This document shows positions 1 through 9,700 of a stretch of 18,210 nucleotides of DNA, one piece after another; the stretch's first letter is position 1; each line of letters begins with the position of its first letter. The stretch lies in assembly GCA_910580075.1 (NCBI GenBank), contig CAJTVR010000092.1, positions 1-18,210 of the forward strand, written 5' to 3'. This DNA is from an uncultured Eubacterium sp. Its GTDB lineage: Bacteria > Bacillota > Clostridia > Lachnospirales > Lachnospiraceae. A program made the translations under genes and the position numbers. The notes beneath the pieces are model-generated. The model made no database searches, had not been told where the DNA came from, and saw nothing but the letters and a program-made list of their open reading frames with translations.

Positions 1-157
1 GGTCCGTCCGCTGCCACAGCCTTGAAGCAGAAAATTTAGAAGTTCTTACAGTTCGCAGGCGGAACAGAAAAAGGAAAAAGTTTCACTTCCCGGCGTCCGG
101 GTAATCCATACTTTCCCGGCAATCCAAATTTTCCCAAAGGCCATCACCCTCTATCTG

Positions 158-1543
158 TCATGCCATCACCCAGATCAGCGCACCCCCATTGCCAGGCAGA
201 TTCATCACAAGTTTCTCTTTCGCAGTCTTAAACTCCGTGCTTTCATGAAACTCCAGCCCTTTTCCAGGCCCCTGGTCCCAGCTGATCGATGCCTCCAGCA
301 CATCCAGTGTCTTTTTAACAGGAAACGGAAGCGGTATTTCCAGATGTGCCGGTTCATCGTCCATATTTAATATAGTGATCACAGCCGTCTTTCTCAAAAC
401 TCTTCCAAATGCAAACTGTTTCTGTGTCACCAGAAGCTGCTGATAGCTGCCAAACGAAAGTTCCGGAAACTGATGTCTGGCCCGCCCCAGCAGACAGTGC
501 AGGTACGTAATTTCATCCTGCGTATAAGCATTCTTATAATTCCACAGCTCCAGCGAATTCTTTTGAACTTCCTCACTGTCTTTATCCTGATACTGCCTGG
601 AAAATTCTGACCCGCAGTACAAAGAAGGCGTCCCGTAAACTGTATACATCAGCAGTGCAATGAGCTTGCGGTGTTCCATATGATTCAGCTTTTCATAAAT
701 ATGTGATACATCATGATTATCTGCAAATATATACAGTTTTGTATACGGACAGAGTTCCTCCACACCGCGCAGAAGATGTGCAATCAGCGGATAGTTTCCA
801 TTATTATGAGCAGATATAAATGCACTCTGCAGTTCATTGTTTGGTGCGCTGTGAAGCATTTTATCATTTACCCAGCGTCCGTATTCACGGTCAGGAAGTT
901 CTCCGGCCATCCAGAAACCAGGCTTCATGCTTACTGCTGTTTTTCTTAATTCTTTAATAAAATCATAATCCATCTCATCAATGGCATTGATGCGGATCCC
1001 ATCGATATCAAATTCATGAATCCAGTAACGCACCGTGTCAAAATGATAATCATGCAGCCACGGACTTAAAATGTTCAGCTTCACAAGCCGCATATACCCG
1101 CCCCATTTTTCATACTGGAATCCATCACCGTACTCATTATCGCCGGAAAAATTTACATTTGAAAACCACTCCCTGTATGCAGATTTTTTTCCGTTGTTCC
1201 TCAAATGCTGAAATGCAAAGAAGCTGCGGCCGACATGGTTAAATACTGCATCTACAACCACCTTGATTCCCAATTCATGACATTTAGCCACCCATTGTTT
1301 GAAATCCTCATTTTTTCCAAGCCTCTTGTCTATTCTGTAATAATCGGTAATGCCATGCCCCTGCATTTCTGCTTTAAAAACCGGTCCGATATATATGGCA
1401 TTACAGCCCATTTTCTTTGCATGTTCCGCCCATTTTGTCAGTTTATGAAACTGGTAACCATCTGATTCAATGCTCTCATGTTCACAGCCGCACAGGCTGA
1501 GCGAATGAATATGGTAAAATACTGCACTGTCATACCAAGCCAT
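158..1543 (-). CDS. GH13 alpha-amylase family protein with altered active site
   Basis: A 461-residue (beta/alpha)8 glycoside hydrolase family 13 protein with no visible signal peptide, so probably cytoplasmic and related to enzymes acting on maltodextrins or other alpha-glucans. Visible family motifs are region I (DAVFNH, residues 98-103), region II (GIRINAID, 182-189), the general acid/base Glu215 in MAGE, and region IV (DNHD, 275-278, Asp278 being the transition-state stabiliser). Region II normally reads G-x-R-x-D with Asp as nucleophile; here the residue is Asn186 (codon AAT, 986-988 on the minus strand). The usual HGYDTTDY loop is also changed, to QGHGITDY, around residue 61. I chose ATG 1543 because GGAG at 1553-1556 lies 9 nt upstream; the upstream GTG at 1558 would overlap that site. 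It follows the DUF6465-like gene by about 55 nt and is probably co-transcribed. Family membership is solid; activity and substrate are open. Confidence 0.85.
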   Translation of the reverse strand: MAWYDSAVFYHIHSLSLCGCEHESIESDGYQFHKLTKWAEHAKKMGCNAIYIGPVFKAEMQGHGITDYYRIDKRLGKNEDFKQWVAKCHELGIKVVVDAVFNHVGRSFFAFQHLRNNGKKSAYREWFSNVNFSGDNEYGDGFQYEKWGGYMRLVKLNILSPWLHDYHFDTVRYWIHEFDIDGIRINAIDEMDYDFIKELRKTAVSMKPGFWMAGELPDREYGRWVNDKMLHSAPNNELQSAFISAHNNGNYPLIAHLLRGVEELCPYTKLYIFADNHDVSHIYEKLNHMEHRKLIALLMYTVYGTPSLYCGSEFSRQYQDKDSEEVQKNSLELWNYKNAYTQDEITYLHCLLGRARHQFPELSFGSYQQLLVTQKQFAFGRVLRKTAVITILNMDDEPAHLEIPLPFPVKKTLDVLEASISWDQGPGKGLEFHESTEFKTAKEKLVMNLPGNGGALIWVMA

Positions 1544-1598
1544 TTTAGAAATCTCCACTTCTTATAGTTCTTTTTTATTTTAAGCCGCATCCTGCCGT

Positions 1599-2069
1599 TT
1601 AAGCAAACATCGATACAGACCCTGTATGGCGGCCGTTAATCACATAATACGCAGCTTCATGTTCCTGACGCACATAAATCTCCACTTCATGAATAGCCGT
1701 ACTTGAATGGATTGCCGTATATTTTTCCTCAACCCTGTTAATAATGCTGTCACAGTCACACTGCCTTCCACGGTATTCAAAAATAAGCCTGCGTTCTACC
1801 GCACTGTTCCAGCTGATTTTTCCGCTCAGTCCGCTGCTGTCATATACATCATTTTTTGAATCCCACAGGTTTACATAAGACTGAATTTCCCGGTTAGCCA
1901 CATAATAGGCTCTGCCATCTTCCGGTTTTATGTATACTTCAATCTCTGTCAGCGGCTCTGCACATCTTGCACTTCCTTCATAATAAGCCTTTTCTACAAG
2001 CCTCGTCAGGTTAATCTCCTTTTCATAGTACTGTAAATACATACGAAGCGTTGCCTCTGAATTTACCAT
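1599..2069 (-). CDS. DUF6465-like protein, tandemly duplicated
   Basis: A 156-residue soluble protein of unknown function. I recognise the DUF6465-type pattern: a short strand-rich N-terminal part, a helix with LVEKA, then (E)VY(I/V)KPE..AYYV.N..x.G.V. The pattern occurs twice, at about residues 10-69 (IEVYIKPEDGRAYYV) and 95-155 (VEIYVRQEHEAAYYVING), so the protein looks like two copies of a domain that usually stands alone. The second copy is diverged and has a Cys pair (CDCD, 104-107). There is no signal peptide or membrane segment. The ATG at 2069 has GGAGG 8 nt upstream (2078-2082), and a plausible promoter lies at 2123-2151. It is the first gene of a probable two-gene unit with the amylase-like gene. 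The family assignment comes from memory of the motif and was not searched. Confidence 0.7.
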   Translation of the reverse strand: MVNSEATLRMYLQYYEKEINLTRLVEKAYYEGSARCAEPLTEIEVYIKPEDGRAYYVANREIQSYVNLWDSKNDVYDSSGLSGKISWNSAVERRLIFEYRGRQCDCDSIINRVEEKYTAIHSSTAIHEVEIYVRQEHEAAYYVINGRHTGSVSMFA

Positions 2070-2122
2070 TACTTTTCCCTCCCATTTATCCCTTGATACA
2101 ATACTGCCATTTCTTACTCTCT

Positions 2123-2151
2123 ATTTTAGTACATTTATTACAATTTGTACA
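2123..2151 (-). promoter_or_regulatory. Probable promoter of the DUF6465/amylase unit
   Basis: On the minus strand a -35-like TGTACA (2146-2151, 4 of 6 to consensus), a 17-nt spacer and TAAAAT (2123-2128) lie about 55 nt upstream of the DUF6465 start. The match is moderate and was judged by eye. Confidence 0.45.
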
Positions 2152-2318
2152 CCCGGATTATGGTTTTTTCTGCTAAATCAACCAATAAAAATCATAAAGA
2201 ACGGTGGTGTTTTTGTGATTTCATTCATCTTATCACGAATCTTCCAGTGAAACAAGACCCTTTGCCAGAAAAGCAGCCGCACCGCTGCCCCGGGACGCAA
2301 AATTTCTCTGTAAACCTA

Positions 2319-2346
2319 TTGACTTTTTTTCATATAGTGATAAACT
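2319..2346 (+). promoter_or_regulatory. Probable promoter of the transporter/kinase operon
   Basis: TTGACT (2319-2324), a 16-nt spacer and TAAACT (2341-2346) preceded by TGA, an extended -10. It would give a leader of about 70 nt. The rest of the 356-nt divergent gap 2070-2425 shows no gene; an open frame around 2145-2354 has no ribosome binding site or recognisable protein. Confidence 0.55.
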
Positions 2347-2425
2347 TCTGTTGATATTTAGTTAACAAATATTTCATACTCTTTACCAGCATTTTATATT
2401 TACATAATATTAAGGAGGAATAAAA

Positions 2426-3784
2426 ATGTCACTCGCACAAATTTTAGCGACAGCTATATTTGTCATTATGTTCATCATGATAGTTCTGGACAAAATCGAA
2501 CGGCAGTATGTAACGCTTGGCTGCGGACTGCTGACACTCGTGCTTGTATTCGGCATTGTTATGAGAAACCCTGACGCGATATTCGAAACACTGAATATCC
2601 GCAGCATCTTCACGCTGGAATTCTGGTATGCTGCCAGCGAATCTTCAGAATCATCCAGCGGTATCAACTGGGCAACGATCATATTTATTGCAGGCATGAT
2701 GATTATGGTAGAAGGAATGGCCAAAGCCGGATTTTTCCGCTGGCTGTGCATGAGGCTGGCCAAACTTGTCAATTACAGGCCTATCCCGCTGTTTGTCGCT
2801 TTTATGGTAATGTCTTCGATCCTTGCTATGTTTATTGACAGCATTACTGTAATTCTGTTTTTAGCTGCGGTCACCGTAGAACTGGCAAAACTGTTAAAGT
2901 TCAACCCGGTTCCTATGATATTGTCAGAAATCTTCTGTGCAAATCTGGGCGGTTCTGCAACGATGTGCGGGGATCCGCCTAATATTATTATCGGTACTTC
3001 GTTAGGCTATTCTTTCAGTGACTTTTTAACAAATACCGGACTGATTGCTGCTGTCAGCCTGGTTCTTGTCATTATTTATTTTTATTTTGTTTTTCATAAA
3101 GAATTAGAAACAGCAGAGCACAACGGCATTGATCCAGGCACAATGCCTGACCCGAAAGAGGCTGTTAAAAATAAAAAAGATTTTACCATCAGCTGTGCCA
3201 TTTTTGCATGTGCAGTCGTAATGCTTGTAACACATGCCCAGACCGGCCTGACTGTTGCTTTTATCGGCACTGCTATTTCCGTCGTTACACTGATTGCTTT
3301 TGCCAGATATATCCCGGAACTGATGTCAAAGATAGACTATAAAACACTCCTTTTCTTCATCGGTTTATTTATGGTTGTCGGTGGTCTGGAACAGACAGGC
3401 ATTTTGGAAATCATTGCCGGATTTATCGGAAAAGTAAGCAAGGGTAATTTAAAACTGATGATTGCCATTATTATCTGGGTATCTGCTGTAGCAAGTGCAT
3501 TTGTAGACAATATCCCATTTGCAGCAACTATGATCCCGGTCATTAAGAGCCTGGCTGCCACACAGGGCGTAGACCTGGAAACATTAGCCTGGGCATTGTC
3601 TATGGGAACTGATATCGGCGGCAGCGCAACTCCGATTGGAGCTTCTGCAAATGTTGTCGGAACTTCCGTAGCCGCCAAAAACGGTTATATCATCGGATGG
3701 GGAAAGTACTGCCAGTCAGCAGCCCCGGCTACCATTATTGTAGTCACCGTATCCATGATTATGATTTTTATCCGTTACTGTTAG
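2426..3784 (+). CDS. ArsB/NhaD-type (ion transporter superfamily) permease
   Basis: A 452-residue polytopic membrane protein. It has the inverted-repeat layout of the ion transporter superfamily: half 1 carries FIDSIT (136-141) and GGSATMCGDPPN (175-186), and half 2 carries FVDNIP (359-364) and GGSATPIGASAN (398-409). The GDPPN-type hairpin is characteristic of ArsB/NhaD/SLC13-like permeases, which move anions (arsenite, dicarboxylates, citrate) or exchange Na+/H+. The true substrate cannot be read from the sequence, and no arsenic genes (arsR, arsC, arsA) are nearby. A charged linker at about 224-252 separates the halves. The start is firm: AAGGAGG at 2412-2418, 7 nt before ATG 2426. The gene is followed after 39 nt by a cytidylate-kinase-like gene in the same orientation, with no terminator between, so the two are probably one operon. 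Confidence 0.85.
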   Translation: MSLAQILATAIFVIMFIMIVLDKIERQYVTLGCGLLTLVLVFGIVMRNPDAIFETLNIRSIFTLEFWYAASESSESSSGINWATIIFIAGMMIMVEGMAKAGFFRWLCMRLAKLVNYRPIPLFVAFMVMSSILAMFIDSITVILFLAAVTVELAKLLKFNPVPMILSEIFCANLGGSATMCGDPPNIIIGTSLGYSFSDFLTNTGLIAAVSLVLVIIYFYFVFHKELETAEHNGIDPGTMPDPKEAVKNKKDFTISCAIFACAVVMLVTHAQTGLTVAFIGTAISVVTLIAFARYIPELMSKIDYKTLLFFIGLFMVVGGLEQTGILEIIAGFIGKVSKGNLKLMIAIIIWVSAVASAFVDNIPFAATMIPVIKSLAATQGVDLETLAWALSMGTDIGGSATPIGASANVVGTSVAAKNGYIIGWGKYCQSAAPATIIVVTVSMIMIFIRYC

Positions 3785-3823
3785 TTCCTGATTATGAACT
3801 CATTGAAAGAAAGGAGCGCATCC

Positions 3824-4420
3824 ATGGCACAGACAATTATTTCAGTCAGCCGTGAATTCGGCAGCGGAGGCCATATTATCGCCGAAAAAATCGCAAAAGA
3901 TCACGGACTGAAATTTTACGACAGACATCTTCTTGATGAAATCGCATATGAAAACAACGTTAAAGTAGAAGTTCTGGAAAAATATGATGAAAAACCAAGA
4001 AATGCATTTCTTTCCAGAAGAGTCGGCGCATTTTCCAATTCTATGGAAGAAATACTTGCAGAAATGCAGTTTGACTATATCCGCAAAAAGGCGGACAGCG
4101 GAGAATCCTTTGTCATTGTAGGACGCTGTGCAGAAACCGTTCTGACCGGCCATACAGGACTGATTTCTATTTTTGTAGTAGGCGATGACGAAGCAAAATT
4201 AAAGCGTGTAGAAGAAGTTTACCATCTAAACTCCAATGAAGCGATTCTGAAAATGAAACGGCATGATAAAAAGCGCAGACAGTATCATAACCGTCATTCC
4301 AGTTTTCGCTGGGGTGATTCCAGAAATTACGATTTATGTATTAACAGCAGCAAACTTGGATTAGACAGAACAGCAGAAGCGTTAGAAGACTATATCCATG
4401 CAAGAATCAGCCAGATGTAA
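3824..4420 (+). CDS. Cytidylate kinase-like family protein
   Basis: A 198-residue P-loop protein. The N-terminus (ISVSREFGSGGHIIAEKIA, residues 6-24) is the phosphate-binding loop typical of the cytidylate-kinase-like family, followed by a DRHLLDEIA helix. Near the end come a lid-like DKKRRQYH stretch and a WGDSRNYDLCINSSKLG segment that is also characteristic. The family resembles Cmk but is shorter and distinct from the housekeeping CMP kinase; the substrate is generally unassigned. I chose ATG 3824 because AAAGGAG (3810-3816) sits just before it and the P-loop starts at the expected distance; the in-frame ATG at 3794 has no good site. Co-directional with and 39 nt after the transporter gene, it ends about 50 nt before a strong terminator. 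A role linked to the transporter is inference only. Confidence 0.82.
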   Translation: MAQTIISVSREFGSGGHIIAEKIAKDHGLKFYDRHLLDEIAYENNVKVEVLEKYDEKPRNAFLSRRVGAFSNSMEEILAEMQFDYIRKKADSGESFVIVGRCAETVLTGHTGLISIFVVGDDEAKLKRVEEVYHLNSNEAILKMKRHDKKRRQYHNRHSSFRWGDSRNYDLCINSSKLGLDRTAEALEDYIHARISQM

Positions 4421-4470
4421 ATTCTCTTTCCATCCTGAACCGGATTTAAAAGGGAGCTGGCGCATGAAAG

Positions 4471-4532
4471 AAAAAGCGTACAGGATACGGGTGAATCAGT
4501 GCAATACTCCGTATCCTGTACGCTTTTTTATT
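4471..4532. terminator. Strong bidirectional terminator
   Basis: A perfect 20-bp inverted repeat (4471-4490 and 4509-4528) with an 18-nt loop, flanked by A-tract and T-tract so it works on both strands. It ends the transporter/kinase operon (plus) and the block ending in the DUF975 gene (minus), whose stop codon (4528-4530) touches the stem edge. Confidence 0.93.
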
Positions 4533-5313
4533 TACGAAAATAATAATTATCATCCTGCTGCACATATCCAAAACTCGGATGTGTCCTTTTCAGCGTCAGA
4601 TAGAGCGCTGCATTTGTCAGTATCTGGTATGGCCCTGCATAAAAAATCCCCACAAGCCCAAGCGTAACTGCCGACAGCAGATTCCATCCAAAAAATGATA
4701 AATCCAGTACAAACGTCTCCCATTTATTTCCCATCATCATCTCTTTGCTAATGCGAAATGCTTCATAAGAAGCCATATCCGGATATTCAGCCATCAGATA
4801 CGGCACCATCCGGTATTCATAGGACTTTATAATACCAGGAATGACAAACAGCAGCGTCCATAAAGCTGTGTATAAACCTCTGAGAAACATTGTTTTTACA
4901 ATGTTACTGTAACAGTTTTTAAATGCAAATGCCATTTCCTGATATTCCGGTTTTACCTGCCTGGCCAGTGTCATATACCGCTTGCATCCGACCTCCAGCG
5001 GATTGAACAGAAACACTTTTAAGAGAATCGTGACAGCCCACATTCCCACAGCCACAACTGCCGCGAGTCCGAGAAACGGCAGTATATAGGTGACAAGATC
5101 ATTTACAAGACTGTATTCATCATAATAGCCATAAAATCCGTTCCCGTATGAATCCCTCCAGTCCCTCGCAGCATTTGCGCCTCCGCTGCTGCGTCCAAGG
5201 CCGCCAGAGACAATTGCATGAACAAAAGCCACCAGTACAAACGGCCAGTAATTCATCCTTAATAAAGATTTTGAATCCTCTTTTAATTCTACTCTATTCC
5301 ACATATCTTTCAT
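4528..5313 (-). CDS. DUF975 family integral membrane protein
   Basis: A 261-residue membrane protein of unknown function. The DUF975 hallmarks are visible: an N-terminal amphipathic stretch with KEDSKSLLRMNYWPF (11-25), a first hydrophobic segment (24-38), a Gly/Ser/Tyr-rich loop (39-68), hydrophobic segments at about 75-102 and 145-162, the conserved FVIPGIIKSYEYRMVPYLMAE region (156-176), then NKWETFVLDLSFFGW (196-210) and a last hydrophobic segment ending in GPYQILTNAALYL (227-239). Family members are frequent in Clostridia and Lactobacillales and have no agreed function. ATG 5313 has an AAGGA site about 8 nt upstream. It lies 144 nt after the aspartokinase gene; no clear terminator or promoter separates them, so co-transcription is possible but not shown. 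Confidence 0.87.
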   Translation of the reverse strand: MKDMWNRVELKEDSKSLLRMNYWPFVLVAFVHAIVSGGLGRSSGGANAARDWRDSYGNGFYGYYDEYSLVNDLVTYILPFLGLAAVVAVGMWAVTILLKVFLFNPLEVGCKRYMTLARQVKPEYQEMAFAFKNCYSNIVKTMFLRGLYTALWTLLFVIPGIIKSYEYRMVPYLMAEYPDMASYEAFRISKEMMMGNKWETFVLDLSFFGWNLLSAVTLGLVGIFYAGPYQILTNAALYLTLKRTHPSFGYVQQDDNYYFRK

Positions 5314-5355
5314 TCCTTCTTTCCAGCATGTTCAGGCTGATACAGAGAATCTTCT

Positions 5356-5372
5356 GATTCTTCGGAAGAATC
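5356..5372. repeat. Short inverted repeat between aspartokinase and DUF975 genes
   Basis: GATTCTT/AAGAATC, 7 bp each side of a 3-nt centre. No U-tract follows on either strand, so it is not a convincing terminator. It could be a processing hairpin or an operator. Confidence 0.4.
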
Positions 5373-5457
5373 CCTGTCTTGTGCCGTCTGTCATTCCTGC
5401 TGCCCGGGATACAGCTGCATGCAGGTAAAATTTCACCGGCTGCGGCCTGCGTGTCCC

Positions 5458-6777
5458 TTACAGTCTCGTTACTACAAAGATATCATAAATTGCTTTTATC
5501 GCCTGTTCAAAATCTTCGTTGCTAACCCCGATGATAACATTCAGTTCGGAAGAACCCTGATCAATCATCCTGACATTGACATTTGCATGTGCCAGTGCAG
5601 AAAAAATCCTTCCTGCCGTACCGCGTGTGCTCTTCATGCCGCGGCCTACAACCGCAATCAGTGCCAGATCTGCCTCCAGATCAATGCTGTCCGGTTCTGC
5701 CAGACGATGAATGGCAGATAATACACTCTGCTCTTTGCCTTCAAACTCCTCCTGGTGCACAAAGACTGTAAATGTATCAATCCCAGACGGCGTGTGTTCA
5801 AATGAAATCTGATTCTCTTCAAACGCAGCCAGCACTTTGCGTCCAAAACCGATTTCAGAATTCATCATGTCTTTTTCAATATTGACTGCTACAAATCCCT
5901 TTTTCCCGGCAATTCCGGTAATCGTGTACTCCGGTTTCTGACAGGTGCTTTCTACAATAAATGTCCCCGGATCTTCCGGTTCATTTGTATTTTTAATATT
6001 AATCGGTATGCCTTCTCTGCGTACCGGAAAGATTGCATCCTCATGAAGCACTGCCGCTCCCATATAAGAAAGTTCCCGCAGTTCCTTATATGTGATTACT
6101 TTAATCCCTTTCGGGTTTTCAATAATTCCAGGATCTGCAACTAAAAATCCCGATACATCCGTCCAGTTTTCATACAGGTCGGCCTTGCATGCTTTTGCTA
6201 CGACAGAGCCTGTGATATCAGAGCCCCCGCGTGAAAACGTCTTTACATGTCCATTTTCCTGTGCTCCGTAAAATCCAGGAATTACAGCAGTCTGGCTCTT
6301 TTTTAAACGTTCCCTTAATATTTTGTTTGTTGTATCCGCATCAAAACTGCCGTCCTTTCGAAAACGGACCACTTCTGCAGCGTCAATGAATTCAAATCCT
6401 GTATAGCGGGACATAATCAGGCCGTTTAAATATTCCCCTCTGGATGCGGCATAATCAATACCGGCTTTCTGGATGAAATTTTCTTCAATTACTTTAAACT
6501 CTTCATCCAGGCTCATATTCAGCTTTAACCCGTTAATAATTTCATTATATCTTGCACGGATTTTACGAAGCAGCGGCTTAAATTCACCTTCAGCCTCTGC
6601 CAGTGCATAACATTCGTACAGCATATCCGTTACTTTTACGTCATTTTTATGACGCTTTCCCGGCGCACTCGGTACAACATATCTGCGTTTTTTATCCGCA
6701 TTCACAATATCTTTCACTTTGCGAAACTGCTCCGCACTCGCCAGAGAGCTGCCTCCAAATTTCACAACTTTAATCAT
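5458..6777 (-). CDS. Aspartate kinase
   Basis: A 439-residue aspartokinase, catalysing ATP-dependent phosphorylation of L-aspartate to 4-aspartyl phosphate, the entry to lysine, threonine, methionine and diaminopimelate synthesis. The amino-acid kinase domain spans about 1-280, with KFGGSS (6-11), PGFYG and SRGGSDITG (167-190), and ENWTDVSGFLVADP (203-216). Two ACT regulatory domains follow, at about 295-355 and 371-435 (IAVVGRGM, RMIDQGSSELNVIIGV), where end-product amino acids are expected to bind. The form with YVVPSAPGKRHKND (33-46) is the one common in Clostridia. ATG 6777 has GGAGG 8 nt upstream, and that site fills most of the 15-nt gap after the RND stop codon, so translation is probably coupled to the RND gene. 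Isozyme identity (lysC- or thrD-like) and feedback specificity cannot be read. No lysine riboswitch can fit in that gap. Confidence 0.95.
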   Translation of the reverse strand: MIKVVKFGGSSLASAEQFRKVKDIVNADKKRRYVVPSAPGKRHKNDVKVTDMLYECYALAEAEGEFKPLLRKIRARYNEIINGLKLNMSLDEEFKVIEENFIQKAGIDYAASRGEYLNGLIMSRYTGFEFIDAAEVVRFRKDGSFDADTTNKILRERLKKSQTAVIPGFYGAQENGHVKTFSRGGSDITGSVVAKACKADLYENWTDVSGFLVADPGIIENPKGIKVITYKELRELSYMGAAVLHEDAIFPVRREGIPINIKNTNEPEDPGTFIVESTCQKPEYTITGIAGKKGFVAVNIEKDMMNSEIGFGRKVLAAFEENQISFEHTPSGIDTFTVFVHQEEFEGKEQSVLSAIHRLAEPDSIDLEADLALIAVVGRGMKSTRGTAGRIFSALAHANVNVRMIDQGSSELNVIIGVSNEDFEQAIKAIYDIFVVTRL

Positions 6778-6792
6778 AACTTAATCCTCCAT

Positions 6793-9700
6793 TTAATTAA
6801 TTCCGTGAAACTCATTCTCACGCATATATTCCTGCGCTTCATCCAGAATTTCATCTAAATCGTCATCACCCACATCCACCTGATGCGGCTGTTTCCTATA
6901 AAATATATCATACATGACAGGAATAATAAAGAGGGTCATGAAAGTTGCATACAATAAACCTCCTACAACTACAATCGCCATTCCGCGTCCCATGGAATTT
7001 CCAGCCTGTCTGCTGAAAATCATCATGCTCATTGAAAGAATCGTCGTCAGCGCCGTCATAAGAATCGGACGCATCCTTGTTTTTCCGGTTGCAATCAGCG
7101 CTTCACGCCTTCCCATGCCTCCAATGCGAAGCTGATTTACATAATCTACAAACACAATGCCGTTATTTACTACTGTTCCCATCAGAATTGTAAATCCGAG
7201 CAGGCTCATCAAAGACAGCTGTTCCTTAAATGCCAGAAGCCCCAGCAGGCCTCCGGTAAAGGCCAGCGGAATTGTAAACAATACGATAAACGGCGATAAC
7301 AGACTCTGAAACTGCGCTACCATAACCAGATAAATAAGCAGGAAGCCAAGCGCCATCAGCTGCATCATCTGGCTGACCATGTCGTTTACCTGGTCGCTTT
7401 CTCCGCCAATTTCAATCGTATACCCGTCTTCCAGTTCAAAATCACGCAGCTTTTTATTCAGCTCCCTTGTCAGCAGTGTGGTATTAAAACCTTCCATTGT
7501 GTCTGCTGTGACCGTAATATAATGGGACTGGTTTTCACGGGATACCGAAGCAAGCCCTTTCCCATACTGCATCTCTGCGAAATCGCCCAGTTTATATATC
7601 TTTTCCTCCGTTGTTCCGTCTTCTTTTGGAACAGACGCCTCCAGCTCCATTTCCATTAGGTTATCTTTATTTAACAGCTCCGTTTCATCCACAATCTGTA
7701 CTGTCATATCCGTATCACCGACACTCATTGTCACGGAATCTTTTTCTGTTGTAAGCCTTGCAGATAATGTACTGTAAATCTGTGCAACTGTCAGCCCTTT
7801 TTTCATCGCCTTGTCTTTGTTTATAATCAGATGAATTTCTTCGGCACCGTCTTCCTGTCCGTTCGAAATATTGTCAAAACCTTCCACCTGCTCCACGATT
7901 TTTTGTACATCTCCGCTGATTTCTAACAGCTTTTCCATACTGTCCCCGTATATATTCAGGGACAGGCCGCTGCCCATCATCGCCGTCATATCGCCCATTG
8001 CAGAGGATGAGACGGAAATCTCACAGTCAAGCCCTTGCGAAGCTTCTTCGATCTTATCAGAAATTTCCCGTATTTTATGTATATCCCTGATGTCTTCATC
8101 TAATAAAATCGCGAATGAATAATTCAGAAAATTTTCTCCTCCTGCACCCGCTCCAAGCATGCTTGATGTACTGCTGCCATCCATAGCTCCTACTGTCGCT
8201 ACGCCGTCCACAGAAAGCACTGCCTCCATAACCTGGTCTGCTGTCCGGAATGCATCTTCTTTTTCCGTCTCTTCCGGAACCGACACGGATACTGAAATCT
8301 GCTCTCCGGTCATCTCAGGAAGCATCGTAATCCCCATCTGCATAACCTGACGGATACAAATCACTAACAGCAGAATTGCAAGCGACAGAGGAATTATTTT
8401 TATTTTCAGGCAGAATCCGAGAATCGTTCCATATATTTCCTGGATCTTTTCAAACCACGGATATCTTTTTTCTTTTGTATTTTGTAAAATAATCGAGCCT
8501 GCGGTCGGTACCACCGTAAGCGCTACAATTAATGATGCCGTAAGCGCATACGAAATCGTCATGGCAAACGGAACCATCAGCTGGGCCACCATGCCTGTTG
8601 TAAATATCATCGGCAGGAACACACAGACCGTTGTCAGTGTTGAAGAAATAATCGGCCCTGCCACCTGTTTTGCACCCTGAACCGCAGCCCTTGGAGCAGA
8701 AATGCCATGATTGCGGATACGGTAAATATTTTCTATTACTACAATCGAATTATCCACCAGCATGCCGATGGCAAGCCCGAGTCCGGCCAGCGTCATAATA
8801 TTAATCGAAATATCTGAAAAATACATGATTAAAATTGCAAACAGCACTGAAAACGGAATGCTGAAGGCTACCACAAGCGTAGGCTTTGCGTCCTTAAAAA
8901 ACAGCACAAGCACAAGTACAGCCAGAAGTGCCCCGGAAATCATACTCTGCAGGATACTGTCTATAAACATCGTAATATAGTCGCCCTGGTTCATAATCGC
9001 GGTTATGCTTAAGCCTTCATAGTCTTTTTCCAGCTTTTCAATCGCCTTTTCACAGGTTTTGGCTACATCCGAGGTACTCGCCGTGCTTCCTTTAAAAATC
9101 GACAGCAGAATCCCTTCTTCGCCGTTTGTTTTTGCATAATTTTCCCCGGCATTATCAATCACGGTGATATCCGCCACATCTGACATTCTGACATTTCCAG
9201 CTCCCGGCAGCCTGCACAGAAGCATTTCTTCTAAATTTTCCACACTGTCATAATGCTCGCCGACTTTAATCAGCCACTGGTTCTCAGAATCTGCCTTTCC
9301 ATCCCGGATATAGCCTGCAGGCATGGAAAAATCCTGTGCCGTAACCAGCTGTGAAAGTGTATCCATATTCACAAGGCTGCTTATATTTGCATTATCAAGT
9401 GCCGCCTTTTTAGACTGGCGGTATTGTTTCTTCGCTTCTTTTAATTCCTCTTTAGCCCCTTCCAGTTCTTTTTCAGAGCTTTCAATGCCGGACAGGCCAT
9501 TGGCCATCTGTGCATCTCCTGACGCAAACGAGACTGCCGCATCAAAGCTGCCGCTGTTTGCTTCTTTATAGCGCTGGTCAATCTGGTCCATCTGGCTGTT
9601 CACCTGTTTTACAGCCTGCTCCACTGCCAGAATCTGTGTTTCAAGATTCGCAAGTCCTGTTTCAATCTGAGGCAGACGTTTGGTCACCACATCCGAAAGC

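Noticed and set aside
3..110. Possible 3' tail of a plus-strand gene entering from the left edge
   Set aside because: Only about 36 codons are visible, arginine/lysine-rich with no family pattern, so coding status cannot be judged. Nothing else is seen in bases 1-157 apart from a weak CCCGG/CCGGG hairpin near 89-101.
2145..2354. A 69-codon plus-strand frame in the divergent control region
   Set aside because: No ribosome binding site, unusual composition, and it spans the promoter of the transporter operon.
4398..4667. An 89-codon plus-strand frame after the kinase gene
   Set aside because: It runs through the terminator and antisense to the DUF975 gene; it is a shadow frame.
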